From Terriglobia bacterium (GTDB lineage Bacteria; Acidobacteriota; Terriglobia; Acidiferrales; UBA7541): a stretch of DNA of 64,000 nt. Under the pieces are notes generated by a model. It was not told the origin of the DNA, did not search any database, and saw nothing but the letters and a program-made list of their open reading frames with translations. Where the stretch lies: positions 90,071 through 154,070 of the forward strand of contig JAIQGD010000001.1 in the NCBI GenBank assembly GCA_020072765.1. The letters are read 5' to 3'. Made by a program: the position numbers and the translations under genes. The stretch's first letter is position 1. Every line of letters starts with the position of its first letter. Shown here in pieces: positions 33,865 to 41,970 of this stretch.

Positions 33865-34716
33865 GTGAATACCGCAAATCGACTGCTCGGAGTACTCGGC
33901 CTCTTCACGGTGGAGAAGTCTGAATGGACCGTGGAGGAGGCCGCCAAGGAAATCGGTGTTTCCATCAGCACGGCCTACCGATACTTCCGAGATCTGTGCA
34001 AGATCGGCCTGCTCGATCCGTTTCCCGGCGGCAAATATATTCTGGGGCCGGCGGTCATCGAGAACGATCGCAAGATTCGGCTGACCGATCCGCTCATTAA
34101 GGTTGGCCGCCCTGCCATGGAGCGCCTGGTGGTTCGCTCGGGCAGCCTGGGCGTGGCTGTTTTGTGCCGCATTTATCGCCATTGCGTCATGTGCGTGCAC
34201 CAGGAAGCCAGGATTCTTCCCGAAATCAGCGTCGGCTATGAGCGCGGCCGGCCCATGCCGATGTTTCAGGGCGCCTCATCCAAGGTTATTTTTGCCAACC
34301 TTCCTTCCCGGCAAGCGCGATGGTTTTTCGAGAAATACGCCGGGGAGATCGCGGCAGCAGGCCTCGGCTCTGACTGGGAAGGCATCAAGGTAACCCTTCG
34401 CCAGATCCGTAAGGCGGGTGTGTACGTGACGCACGGGGAAGTTGATAGTGGCCGTGTAGGCATCGCGGCGCCGGTATTTGGCCCGGACGGGATCGTGATT
34501 GGCAGCATTGCCATGGTCATCCCGCAGACGGAAGCGACCCCGCAGTTCATCGCCAACGTCTCTGCTCTGGTGCAGGCCGCCGGGCGCGAGATCGACGCGG
34601 GCCTGCGGCTGCTATCTTCGGGCGAGATCGTTCCGGATCCCGGCCAGCCTCCCATGTATCATGAAACGTCCAACTCTGAAACCGCCGGCACAGCTCGTGC
34701 CTCGGAGCGCTCGTGA
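33865..34716 (+). CDS. IclR-family transcription regulator
   Basis: The 283-residue protein has an N-terminal winged helix (T-V-E-E-A-A-K-E-I-G-V-S-I-S-T-A-Y-R-Y-F-R) and a C-terminal IclR effector domain (Q-G-A-S-S-K-V-I-F-A, then G-V-Y-V-T-H-G-E-V-D and G-I-A-A-P-V-F-G-P-D-G). The start is GTG 33865 with GAGGAA six bases upstream. It is divergent from the CoA-transferase genes and precedes an alpha/beta hydrolase gene on the same strand, so it probably controls both units in response to a small aromatic or aliphatic acid. Confidence 0.9.
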   Translation: MNTANRLLGVLGLFTVEKSEWTVEEAAKEIGVSISTAYRYFRDLCKIGLLDPFPGGKYILGPAVIENDRKIRLTDPLIKVGRPAMERLVVRSGSLGVAVLCRIYRHCVMCVHQEARILPEISVGYERGRPMPMFQGASSKVIFANLPSRQARWFFEKYAGEIAAAGLGSDWEGIKVTLRQIRKAGVYVTHGEVDSGRVGIAAPVFGPDGIVIGSIAMVIPQTEATPQFIANVSALVQAAGREIDAGLRLLSSGEIVPDPGQPPMYHETSNSETAGTARASERS

Positions 34717-34829
34717 TACTCGGGAACCGCGTCGTCTTGGCACAGGGTCATGCGGATCATGCCCCAACATCCGTGTGGCACCTGCTCTCGGCCTTGGATC
34801 TGCATCTCCAGGAAAGGCTCTAGAGCGCC

Positions 34830-35687
34830 ATGGAGCCGATCTCTCACTTCTTCTACTCCGACCGCCTGAAGCTGCAATTCTGGGATTACGGGCAGGACGG
34901 CAAGCCATCGCTGGTCCTCGTGCACGGCGGACTCGATCACGCCCGCAGTTGGGACTGGGTGGCCCGATCGCTGCGCGAACACTATCACGTCTACGCCCTC
35001 GATCTCCGCGGCCACGGCAACAGCGCCTGGGCACCCGGGGCGACCTACACCATTGCCGAGCATGTTCTGGATTTGTCGGTGCTGCTGGATATCGTCGCCG
35101 AATTCCCCATCCGCCTGATGGGCCACTCGCTGGGCGGCAGCGTCGTGCTGCATTACGCCGGATTGTATCCGGATCGCGTCTGCAAGGCGGTATCGATCGA
35201 AGGGTTCGTGGCGCCACACGAGCCCCGCATGCTCGGGCCGGTCCCGGAGCGCTTGCGCTATTGGATCGAGGCGGTGCGCCACGCGGAGAAACACCGCTCG
35301 AAGAGTTATGCGACGCTCAACGCCGCCATGGCGCGCATGAAGGAAGCCAACCCACGCCTCTCCGATGAGGTCGCGCAGCACCTCACGCTCCACGGCACCA
35401 ACTGGGAGCCCGACGGATCGCTGGTGTGGAAGTTCGACCATTATCTGCGCGCTGTGGCTCCCTACGGCTACGACGTCGAGGACGCGGTGGAAATCTACCG
35501 GCACATCAGTTGTCCGACGCTGCTCTTCAGCGGGCTGGAGAGCTATTTACCCGTGCCGGATGCCGATCCGCGCACCCAGGCCATTCGCAATTGCCGCCTC
35601 GTCCAGGTGCCCAACGCGGGACATTGGGTGCACCACGATCGGCTGGACATCGTTCTGAAAGAGGCGACGCCGTTCTTGCGGGAGTGA
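34830..35687 (+). CDS. Alpha/beta-fold hydrolase
   Basis: The 285-residue enzyme has the oxyanion segment V-L-V-H-G-G, L-D-L-R-G-H-G-N-S, nucleophile S100 in G-H-S-L-G-G and catalytic His265 in G-H-W-V-H-H. This layout fits meta-cleavage product hydrolases, haloalkane- or epoxide-hydrolase-like enzymes and lactonases; the exact substrate cannot be read. It lies 113 bases after iclR and 25 before the F420 reductase gene, suggesting a role in the IclR-controlled pathway. Confidence 0.85.
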   Translation: MEPISHFFYSDRLKLQFWDYGQDGKPSLVLVHGGLDHARSWDWVARSLREHYHVYALDLRGHGNSAWAPGATYTIAEHVLDLSVLLDIVAEFPIRLMGHSLGGSVVLHYAGLYPDRVCKAVSIEGFVAPHEPRMLGPVPERLRYWIEAVRHAEKHRSKSYATLNAAMARMKEANPRLSDEVAQHLTLHGTNWEPDGSLVWKFDHYLRAVAPYGYDVEDAVEIYRHISCPTLLFSGLESYLPVPDADPRTQAIRNCRLVQVPNAGHWVHHDRLDIVLKEATPFLRE

Positions 35688-35712
35688 TTGACGAGACGGA
35701 TCGGGAGGGACC

Positions 35713-36417
35713 ATGGAAAGAGACAAGATTGCCATCATCGGAGGAACGGGCGACCTGGGTTTTGGACTGGCCCTGCGCTGGGCGCAGGCCGGAGCTCAGG
35801 TGGTAATCGGCTCCCGCGATGAAAAAAAGGCTCAGGATGCCGCGCGGCGCGTCGAGGACGCGCTGAAAGCACACGCGCCGACCGCATCGGCCGCCATTTC
35901 CGTCAGCGGACTCCAGAACCCGCAGGCCGCCGCACAGGCTTCGATCGTCGTCTTGGCGGTCCCCTTGGCGGCGCAGGCCGACATCCTCAAAAGCATTCGC
36001 GACTCCTTGCAGGGCGCGATTCTGGTCGACACCACCGTTCCCCTCGCCGCGGCCCTGGGCGGCAAGCCCACGCGCCTGCTGGGACTTTGGCAAGGATCGG
36101 CCGCCGCGGTGGCCCGTGAGATCGTGCCCGCCGCGACGCCGGTGTTGTCGGCCTTCCACAACGTCTCGGCGGAGGCCTTGCAGGATCTTTCCCTGACGCC
36201 GGACTGCGACATCCTGGTGTGCGGAGACGATGCGGCCGCCAAGCAGACCCTGTTCCCGCTGGTCAAGCTGATTCCCGGCCTGCGTCCGATTGATGCCGGT
36301 CCGTTGGAAATGTCGCGCGTCGTCGAGAGCGTCACCGCCCTCTTGATTTCCGTGAATCGCCGCTATAAGGTCCACCACTGCGGCATTCGCATTACGGGCT
36401 TGGAGCTCAAGTCCTAG
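35713..36417 (+). CDS. npdG: NADPH:coenzyme F420 oxidoreductase (NpdG/Fno-like)
   Basis: The 234-residue protein starts with a Rossmann NADP site I-A-I-I-G-G-T-G-D-L-G-F-G-L-A-L-R-W and has G-S-R-D-E-K-K-A next, the order seen in F420-dependent NADP reductases. I-V-V-L-A-V-P and A-F-H-N-V-S-A are further family landmarks. It exchanges hydride between NADPH and F420, supplying reduced F420 for enzymes such as the LLM protein at 30800. GGAGG lies directly before ATG 35713. With cofGHDC it shows the organism both makes and uses F420. Confidence 0.87.
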   Translation: MERDKIAIIGGTGDLGFGLALRWAQAGAQVVIGSRDEKKAQDAARRVEDALKAHAPTASAAISVSGLQNPQAAAQASIVVLAVPLAAQADILKSIRDSLQGAILVDTTVPLAAALGGKPTRLLGLWQGSAAAVAREIVPAATPVLSAFHNVSAEALQDLSLTPDCDILVCGDDAAAKQTLFPLVKLIPGLRPIDAGPLEMSRVVESVTALLISVNRRYKVHHCGIRITGLELKS

Positions 36418-36479
36418 CGGGATGTCCGGAAAGTTCGTAGCATGTCTGTTTAGGATCTTGTGGAAAAACCTCGCGAGCT

Positions 36480-36566
36480 TGTCATTCCGAGGAGCGGAGC
36501 GACGAGGAATCCCTCTTTTCCCTAGCCTTTGGTGAAGAGAGATTCCTCACTTCGCTCGGAATGACA
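36480..36566. repeat. Long inverted repeat, family C
   Basis: The left arm begins GTCATTCCGAGGAGCGGAGC and the right arm ends CTTCGCTCGGAATGAC. Together they can form a long hairpin around a T-rich loop. The same word pattern (cattccga...gaggaatc) is widely seen between genes of acidobacterial genomes. No gene overlaps it. Confidence 0.65.
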
Positions 36567-36595
36567 GGAGCAGACGCGTTTTTCAACAAGCTGTT

Positions 36596-36693
36596 AGGAG
36601 GCCGGGGCTTCAGCCCCGGTGTTACCGCATTTGTTTTCACGGGGCTTTCGCGCCTTTTGCGTCCCGACGATTTGAGTCGGAAAGCCCCTGAAG
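36596..36693. repeat. Dispersed palindromic repeat, family A copy 1
   Basis: The unit opens with GGAGGCCGGGGCTTCAGCCC, contains GGGGCTTT and a TCCCGAC...GAGTCGG dyad, and closes with AGCCCCTGAAG. Copies at 40453-40550 and 44850-44913 share the outer words; the second is near full length and the third is shortened. Nested inverted repeats mean the RNA could fold strongly. Confidence 0.75.
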
Positions 36694-36781
36694 CGCAGTA
36701 GAGCGCTTCACGCTAACAAGCGTTACCGGACCTGAGAGATTCAGGCCCCAAGATCCACACACCAATTCGGAGAGTGAACAC

Positions 36782-37630
36782 ATGGCATCCACGACGACGA
36801 AGAACGGCAAAGAGGTGGTTCGCATCGAATTCGACAAAGGCGTGGCCTGGGTCACCCTGAATCGACCCGAGAAGCGCAACGCGATGAATCCCGCCTTGAA
36901 TTCCCGGATGCTGGAAGTCCTGGATGAACTCGAGGGCGATGACCGCTGCGGCGTGCTGGTTCTGACCGGGGAGGGAGACGCATTCTCCGCGGGCATGGAC
37001 CTCAAGGAGTATTTCCGCGAGATGGAGGGCAAGCCGCGCGTCGTCACGCAGAGGGCCCGCCGAGCGGCCTACGAATGGCAGTGGCGCCGGCTCCGCTATT
37101 ATGAGAAACCGACCATCGCGATGGTCAACGGCTGGTGTTTCGGCGGAGCTTTCACGCCCTTGGTCTCCTGTGACCTGGCCATCGCCGCCGAGGAAGCGCA
37201 ATTCGGCTTGTCCGAAATCAATTGGGGGATTATCCCGGCCGGCAATGTGAGCCGAGCCGTCGCCGAGACCCTGCGCCATCGAGACGCTCTCTACTACATC
37301 ATGACCGGATTGACGTTCGACGGCTGCAAGGCCGCCGAAATGGGGTTGGTCAACGAAGCGGTGCCGAGAACTCGCTTGCGTCAACGGACGCGCGAACTCG
37401 CGGACCTTCTCCTGCAGAAGAATCCCGCCGTCCTGAAAGCGGCCAAAGACGCCTTCAAGAGGACGCGCGATCTCTCCTGGGAAGCCTCGGAGGACTATCT
37501 CACTTCCAAGCAGGAACAGCTTTGGCTGATCGAGGGCCAAGCGCGCCAAGAGGGCATGAAACAATTCCTGGACGATAAGAGTTTCCGGCCAGGGCTCGGA
37601 CCCTACAAACGACCGCCGAACAACAAGTAG
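36782..37630 (+). CDS. ech: p-Hydroxycinnamoyl-CoA hydratase/lyase (feruloyl-CoA hydratase/lyase, Ech)
   Basis: The crotonase-fold enzyme hydrates feruloyl- or coumaroyl-CoA and splits off acetyl-CoA to give vanillin or 4-hydroxybenzaldehyde. The 282 residues match HCHL closely: L-N-R-P-E-K-R-N-A-M, G-M-D-L-K-E-Y-F-R-E, M-V-N-G-W-C-F-G-G, and G-L-S-E-I-N-W-G with the catalytic Glu145, then G-M-K-Q-F-L-D-D-K-S at the end. These are hydratase/lyase features rather than those of plain enoyl-CoA hydratases. It stands alone between repeat-rich gaps; a feruloyl-CoA synthetase gene is not in the window. Confidence 0.9.
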   Translation: MASTTTKNGKEVVRIEFDKGVAWVTLNRPEKRNAMNPALNSRMLEVLDELEGDDRCGVLVLTGEGDAFSAGMDLKEYFREMEGKPRVVTQRARRAAYEWQWRRLRYYEKPTIAMVNGWCFGGAFTPLVSCDLAIAAEEAQFGLSEINWGIIPAGNVSRAVAETLRHRDALYYIMTGLTFDGCKAAEMGLVNEAVPRTRLRQRTRELADLLLQKNPAVLKAAKDAFKRTRDLSWEASEDYLTSKQEQLWLIEGQARQEGMKQFLDDKSFRPGLGPYKRPPNNK

Positions 37631-37928
37631 GCGTTCGGTCGAAAAAGATGCGGCGACGCCAAAACGTCCCGCATGTTAGCCCACATTTTTCACGAGAAGG
37701 CTCGAAAGGGATTTATTTAGGGCGTACTCGCTTGGTTTTTCGCCGCAAGCATGCTTGCTCGTTTGGGGCAGCACCATGCCGCCTTCGCAGGCAGCCGTAG
37801 GGGCACGGCACGCCCCGCCCCGGACAGCAGTCGGGGCCGTGTCCGCTCTGCTGTGGCGACGCCTGCCCTGTAATTCTGAGCCTCTGCCTGCACCATGCGT
37901 CAGCTAGCATCGCGGTGAAACATCCGGG
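37631..37928. other. Intergenic region
   Basis: No gene is seen. Around 37798-37830 there is a GTAGGGGC...GCCCCG-type stem resembling the repeat at 45476-45563. The rest has no recognisable feature. Confidence 0.4.
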
Positions 37929-38591
37929 TTAGGGAATCGACAGCGTACTTCCCTCGCGTACGGCCACGGCTTGTTCTTGGCCCCGCGAGACGTAAATCAC
38001 GATCAATACCTTGTCTTCCCCGATGGCCGGGTCCCCGCCCATCGACCGATTGTTCACATTCACGGCCAGCACTCCGTCGTGCACCAGGTCCCGCAGCAGA
38101 TCGGTCACGTTCACCGTCCGGCCCTGCACGCCGTAAAATCCCCGAATGATCCGAAGGCCCCGGTCATCCCGGTCCCGGTCGCGGTCACGATCCCGGTTAT
38201 TCCGGTCCGCGTAGCGATCCCGGTCGCCCCAGTCATCGTGCCGGACCGAGAACATATTCGCTTCGATAAAGCTGCCTTCCTTGTAATCAAACTCGCGTTC
38301 CTGGTTCTTCTTGTTGGTCGCGAAGACGCGCAGGGACTTATCCTTGCCCACGGCCGGGTCTCCGCCCATGGTCTGGTTGTTCACGGCGACGCGCCCGTTC
38401 ACCCCGCCCCGCGTAATCAGGTCCCCGAGAATATCGGTGACGTCCGTGCGCTTGTCCTTGAATCCGTAGTCCGCCCGCGTCAACTGCCAGGTATCGTCCT
38501 GCGCGGCCACCATCGGCGCAAAAACCGCGGCCCCGAGAGCAAAAAAGATCATCGCGATCAAAAAGCTGGCATACCGGTTCGACCTTCGCAT
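37929..38591 (-). CDS. Secreted protein with two DUF3395-like repeats
   Basis: The 220-residue product has a Sec signal (M-R-R-S-N-R, a hydrophobic core, A-A-Q). Two copies of a roughly 75-residue beta-rich unit follow, each with the order Y-G...T-D/N-V-T-D...G-x-x-V-N-N-x-x-M-G-G-D-P-A-x-G-x-D-K. An Arg/Asp linker of repeated R-D pairs separates them. The unit resembles DUF3395/DNAJC11 C-terminal-like domains, but the match is by pattern only and function is unknown. ATG 38591 follows GGAGG with an 8-base spacer. Confidence 0.7.
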   Translation of the reverse strand: MRRSNRYASFLIAMIFFALGAAVFAPMVAAQDDTWQLTRADYGFKDKRTDVTDILGDLITRGGVNGRVAVNNQTMGGDPAVGKDKSLRVFATNKKNQEREFDYKEGSFIEANMFSVRHDDWGDRDRYADRNNRDRDRDRDRDDRGLRIIRGFYGVQGRTVNVTDLLRDLVHDGVLAVNVNNRSMGGDPAIGEDKVLIVIYVSRGQEQAVAVREGSTLSIP

Positions 38592-38771
38592 GAATATTAC
38601 CTCCGCCGCGGAAGCTCGCGGTTCGTTCCCCCAGTCTAGCCCCGCGGCGGACGACCGCAACCCTTCCCTGGGACAGGTTTGACCAAAATGCCTACAGCCG
38701 CAAACTTCCCTCGGCGATGCCATCCCGCCCCGCTTTTTGGTACGCTAGAGCCGCTCTGACGGGGAAATCAC

Positions 38772-40442
38772 ATGACATCGCGAGGATTTGAATACATTTT
38801 CCGTTCGCCCACGGGCGTACCCGAAGAACGCGGCGGCGATCCTCCCGCCTACCGCCGCACGATCGAAAACGGCATCCTCATCGAGCGCGACGTCCCCGTC
38901 CCCATGCGCGATGGCGTCCGCATCTATATCGACATCCTGCGCCCGGCCGACGAAAAGCCCGCCCCCCCGCTGATCGGCTGGGGCCCCTACGGCAAACACG
39001 GCCACACGCGCTACACCGAGGTTTTCCCCAACTGCGGCGTCCGCAATGAAATGCTCTCCCCCTACGCGGCCTTCGAGGCGCCCGACGCCGGCTATTGGGT
39101 TCCTCGCGGCTACGTCATCATCAACCCCAATCCTCGCGGGACATGGTATTCGGAGGGCACCGCCACCTATCTCTCCCCCGAGGAAGCGCTCGATTACTAC
39201 GACCTCATCGAATGGGCCGGCACGCAGCCCTGGAGCAACGGCAAGGTCGGGCTCTCCGGCGTGTCCTATTTGACCTCCTCGCAGTGGCGCGTCGCCGCGC
39301 TCAACCCGCCGCATCTGGCGGCGATCAATCCCTACGAGGGCTGGAGCGACACCTATCGCGAAGTCGCCCGCCACGGCGGCATACCGGAAACCTCCTTCTG
39401 GCCCTACCTGCCGGGCCGCTGGGGACGCAGCGTCACCCGCGTCGAGGATCTCACCGCGGAAATGAAGGCACATCCCTTCTTCGACGCCTTCTGGGCCTCC
39501 AAGGCCGCCGAATTCTCCACCACCAAGGTCCCCGCCTACGTCGTCGCCAGCTGGAGCGACCAGGGCATGCACACGCGCGGCACGCTCGAAGGCTTCAAGG
39601 GCATTGCCTCGCCGCAGAAATGGCTCGAGGTCCACGGCCACAAAAAATGGGCCTATTACTACGAGCCGGAAAACGTGAAGCGCCAGCAGGAGTTCTTCGA
39701 CCACTTCCTCAAGGGCCTTCCCACGCCCGTCACCCAATGGCCGAAAGTGCGCCTCGAGGTCCGTGAAAAGTTTTTCGTCGGGAAGATGCAAGAGGAGAAC
39801 GAGTGGCCGATCGCCCGCACGCAATACACGCCGCTTTATTTGGACGCCGGAAGCGCTTCACTCCAGCGCCACGCCGTCGCGAACGAAAGCTCCTGCCGCT
39901 ACGACGCTCTCGCCCACGGGCCGGACGCCCATCGCGCGCAGTTTGATTTCACGTTCGACCAGCCCGCGAAACTGATCGGCCACGCCAAGCTGAAGCTCTG
40001 GGCCGCGCCCGAAGGCGCCGGCGACATGGACATTTTTGTCGCCCTCCAAAAGCTCGATGCCCATGGCAAAGTCGTGCCCTTCGCCTTCTGGACTCACTTC
40101 GACGATGGTCCGGTCGCGCTGGGCTGGCTGCGGGCCTCGCATCGCGAACTCGACGAAGCAAAGTCCACGGAGTATCAGCCCGTTCTCGCTCATCGCCGCG
40201 AACTGAAGATCGAGCCCGGCGCGATCGTGCCGCTCGAAATTGAAATCTGGCCTTCCGGCACGCGTTTCGAGGCGGGGGAAAAGCTGCGCGTCGTCGTCCA
40301 GGGTGTCGACATCTACCAGTATCCCAAACCGACCATGGCCGACCGCCACGAAGACACCGTCAACCAAGGCACTCACATCATCCATACCGGCGGCCGGCAC
40401 GACTCCCACCTGCTGATTCCCGTCGTCCCCGAAAGGCCGTAG
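38772..40442 (+). CDS. CocE/NonD-family (S15-type) hydrolase
   Basis: The 556-residue protein resembles cocaine esterase and X-Pro dipeptidyl peptidases. An alpha/beta core carries the nucleophile S165 in S-G-V-S-Y-L, an Asp in S-W-S-D-Q-G and a His in V-H-G-H-K-K-W. The start has I-E-R-D-V-P-V-P-M-R-D-G-V-R, the usual strand that opens the family. A C-terminal jelly-roll (about residue 370 on) completes the fold. There is no signal peptide, so a cytoplasmic ester, amide or lactone hydrolase is expected; the substrate is unknown. Confidence 0.87.
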   Translation: MTSRGFEYIFRSPTGVPEERGGDPPAYRRTIENGILIERDVPVPMRDGVRIYIDILRPADEKPAPPLIGWGPYGKHGHTRYTEVFPNCGVRNEMLSPYAAFEAPDAGYWVPRGYVIINPNPRGTWYSEGTATYLSPEEALDYYDLIEWAGTQPWSNGKVGLSGVSYLTSSQWRVAALNPPHLAAINPYEGWSDTYREVARHGGIPETSFWPYLPGRWGRSVTRVEDLTAEMKAHPFFDAFWASKAAEFSTTKVPAYVVASWSDQGMHTRGTLEGFKGIASPQKWLEVHGHKKWAYYYEPENVKRQQEFFDHFLKGLPTPVTQWPKVRLEVREKFFVGKMQEENEWPIARTQYTPLYLDAGSASLQRHAVANESSCRYDALAHGPDAHRAQFDFTFDQPAKLIGHAKLKLWAAPEGAGDMDIFVALQKLDAHGKVVPFAFWTHFDDGPVALGWLRASHRELDEAKSTEYQPVLAHRRELKIEPGAIVPLEIEIWPSGTRFEAGEKLRVVVQGVDIYQYPKPTMADRHEDTVNQGTHIIHTGGRHDSHLLIPVVPERP

Positions 40443-40452
40443 CATTTCTCTT

Positions 40453-40550
40453 TAGGAGGCCGGGGCTTCAGCCCCGGCGCAACTCGCCTGGAATGACGGG
40501 GCTTTCGCGCTTTTTGCGTCCCGACGCTTTGAGTCGGGAAGCCCCTGAAG
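40453..40550. repeat. Dispersed palindromic repeat, family A copy 2
   Basis: This is nearly identical to the copy at 36596-36693: the same outer words and the internal TTTTTGCGTCCCGAC...GAGTCGGGA dyad. It fills most of the gap between the CocE gene stop (40442) and the amidohydrolase stop (40646). Confidence 0.75.
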
Positions 40551-40645
40551 CCACATGACTCTTGAAGTGTATTTGAGGGACGCAACACTAAAGCGGTTGG
40601 CGGCGCGCCGCTCCGTGCGCGCCGCCTTGTCCGCCGGTCTTCCTC

Positions 40646-41782
40646 TTATTTCGCGGCAATGTGAAATATCTTTTCCGCGTTTCCGTGCGCGATCTTCTCG
40701 ACGTCCGCTTCCGGCAGCGGCGCCGAGTTCATGAACGCCGCCGCCTCAAACGTCTCCTGATACGGATAGTCGATCGCGAACATGATGTTGTCCGGCCCCA
40801 GCACTTCGTGGCAGTACTTGAGCACCGCGTGCGTGTTCATCCCGCTGGTGGTGATCAAAATGTTGTCCTTGACGTACTGGCTCGGCTTCTTCTTCAGCTT
40901 GCCGTTCCGCCGCGTATAGGAGTTGTACATGTAGTCGATGCGATACAGCCAGTACGGCAACGCCTCGCCCATGTGCCCCAGCACGACCTTCAGCGTCGGG
41001 AACTGGTCGAACACGCCCGCCACGATCATTCGCATGGCGTGCAACCCCGTTTCCATCTGGAATCCCCACATCGCCCCCGCCAGATTCACCGCCGCATGCG
41101 TCATGAACGAGCACGGGTCCGGCATATTCCGCGGGTGGATGTAGAGCGCCGCATTCGACGCCACCAGCGCCTCGAAAATCGGCCAGAACTTCGTGTCGTC
41201 CAGGTATTCGCTGTTGGTGTGCGAGTTGACGATCATCCCGTTCAGCTTCAGTTGATTCATCGCCCGGTCAATTTCCTTCGCCGCTCGTTTCGGATCCTGC
41301 GGCGCGAAGGTCCCCAGTCCGGTGAACCGCGTCGGATGCTTCTTGATCACTTCCGCCAGGCGGTCGTTCGCCGTCGCCGCGATGCTCGTCGCTGCGTCCG
41401 TCTGGAACATCTGCACGCCCGGCGACGTCAGCGACAGCAGGTGCATATCCACCCCGGCCTGATCCATGATCTGGATTCTCTCCCCCTCCAAATCCAGCAG
41501 CCGCCGCAGAATCGGTGGCGCTCCGGCGTCGGGCGAAAAGAACCCTCTCCACATGTCCAGGTCCGGGTTCGTATGCAGGAAGTTCGCCACTTGCCGAAAC
41601 TCATCCGCCTGCTCCGGAATCGAGAACGCCTCCTCGGTGGCGATCAAGCGATACTTCTTGCCCGGCTTCGGCACGTCCGCCGCGGCTCCCGCGGCCGCCA
41701 CGCCCGCCGCTCCGCCCGCCAGCAGACTGGCCGACAACACCTTCGAAGATCCCTCCAGAAATTCCCTGCGGTTCATGCTCAT
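40646..41782 (-). CDS. Tat-exported amidohydrolase (ACMSD/resorcylate decarboxylase-like)
   Basis: The 378-residue protein has a twin-arginine start (M-N-R-R-E-F-L) then a Ser/Ala/Gly-rich hydrophobic segment, so it probably leaves the cytoplasm through Tat. The mature part fits the amidohydrolase-2 (decarboxylase) group: L-I-A-T-E-E-A-F, L-G-H-M-G-E-A-L-P-Y-W-L-Y-R-I-D and F-A-I-D-Y-P-Y. The first metal motif E-E-A replaces the usual H-x-H, as in resorcylate-type decarboxylases with E-E-H. ATG 41782 has GGAGGG upstream. It is divergent from the MgtA-like ATPase. Confidence 0.82.
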   Translation of the reverse strand: MSMNRREFLEGSSKVLSASLLAGGAAGVAAAGAAADVPKPGKKYRLIATEEAFSIPEQADEFRQVANFLHTNPDLDMWRGFFSPDAGAPPILRRLLDLEGERIQIMDQAGVDMHLLSLTSPGVQMFQTDAATSIAATANDRLAEVIKKHPTRFTGLGTFAPQDPKRAAKEIDRAMNQLKLNGMIVNSHTNSEYLDDTKFWPIFEALVASNAALYIHPRNMPDPCSFMTHAAVNLAGAMWGFQMETGLHAMRMIVAGVFDQFPTLKVVLGHMGEALPYWLYRIDYMYNSYTRRNGKLKKKPSQYVKDNILITTSGMNTHAVLKYCHEVLGPDNIMFAIDYPYQETFEAAAFMNSAPLPEADVEKIAHGNAEKIFHIAAK

Positions 41783-41970
41783 TTTGGATTCCCTCCCTGG
41801 AACGAAGCGTCTGTAGCACGCCATGTTTTTTCATGTCAAGGTGTTTCGCCGTGCCGGGCCGCCGCCACGGCGGGCTGGCGCTCCGGGCGCGATTGGATAA
41901 TACTGTGGCGGGTCCCGGCTCGCATCGAGCGGTCGCCGCAAAGGCCGCTCGGAGGATTTTCCTGTCCCAG

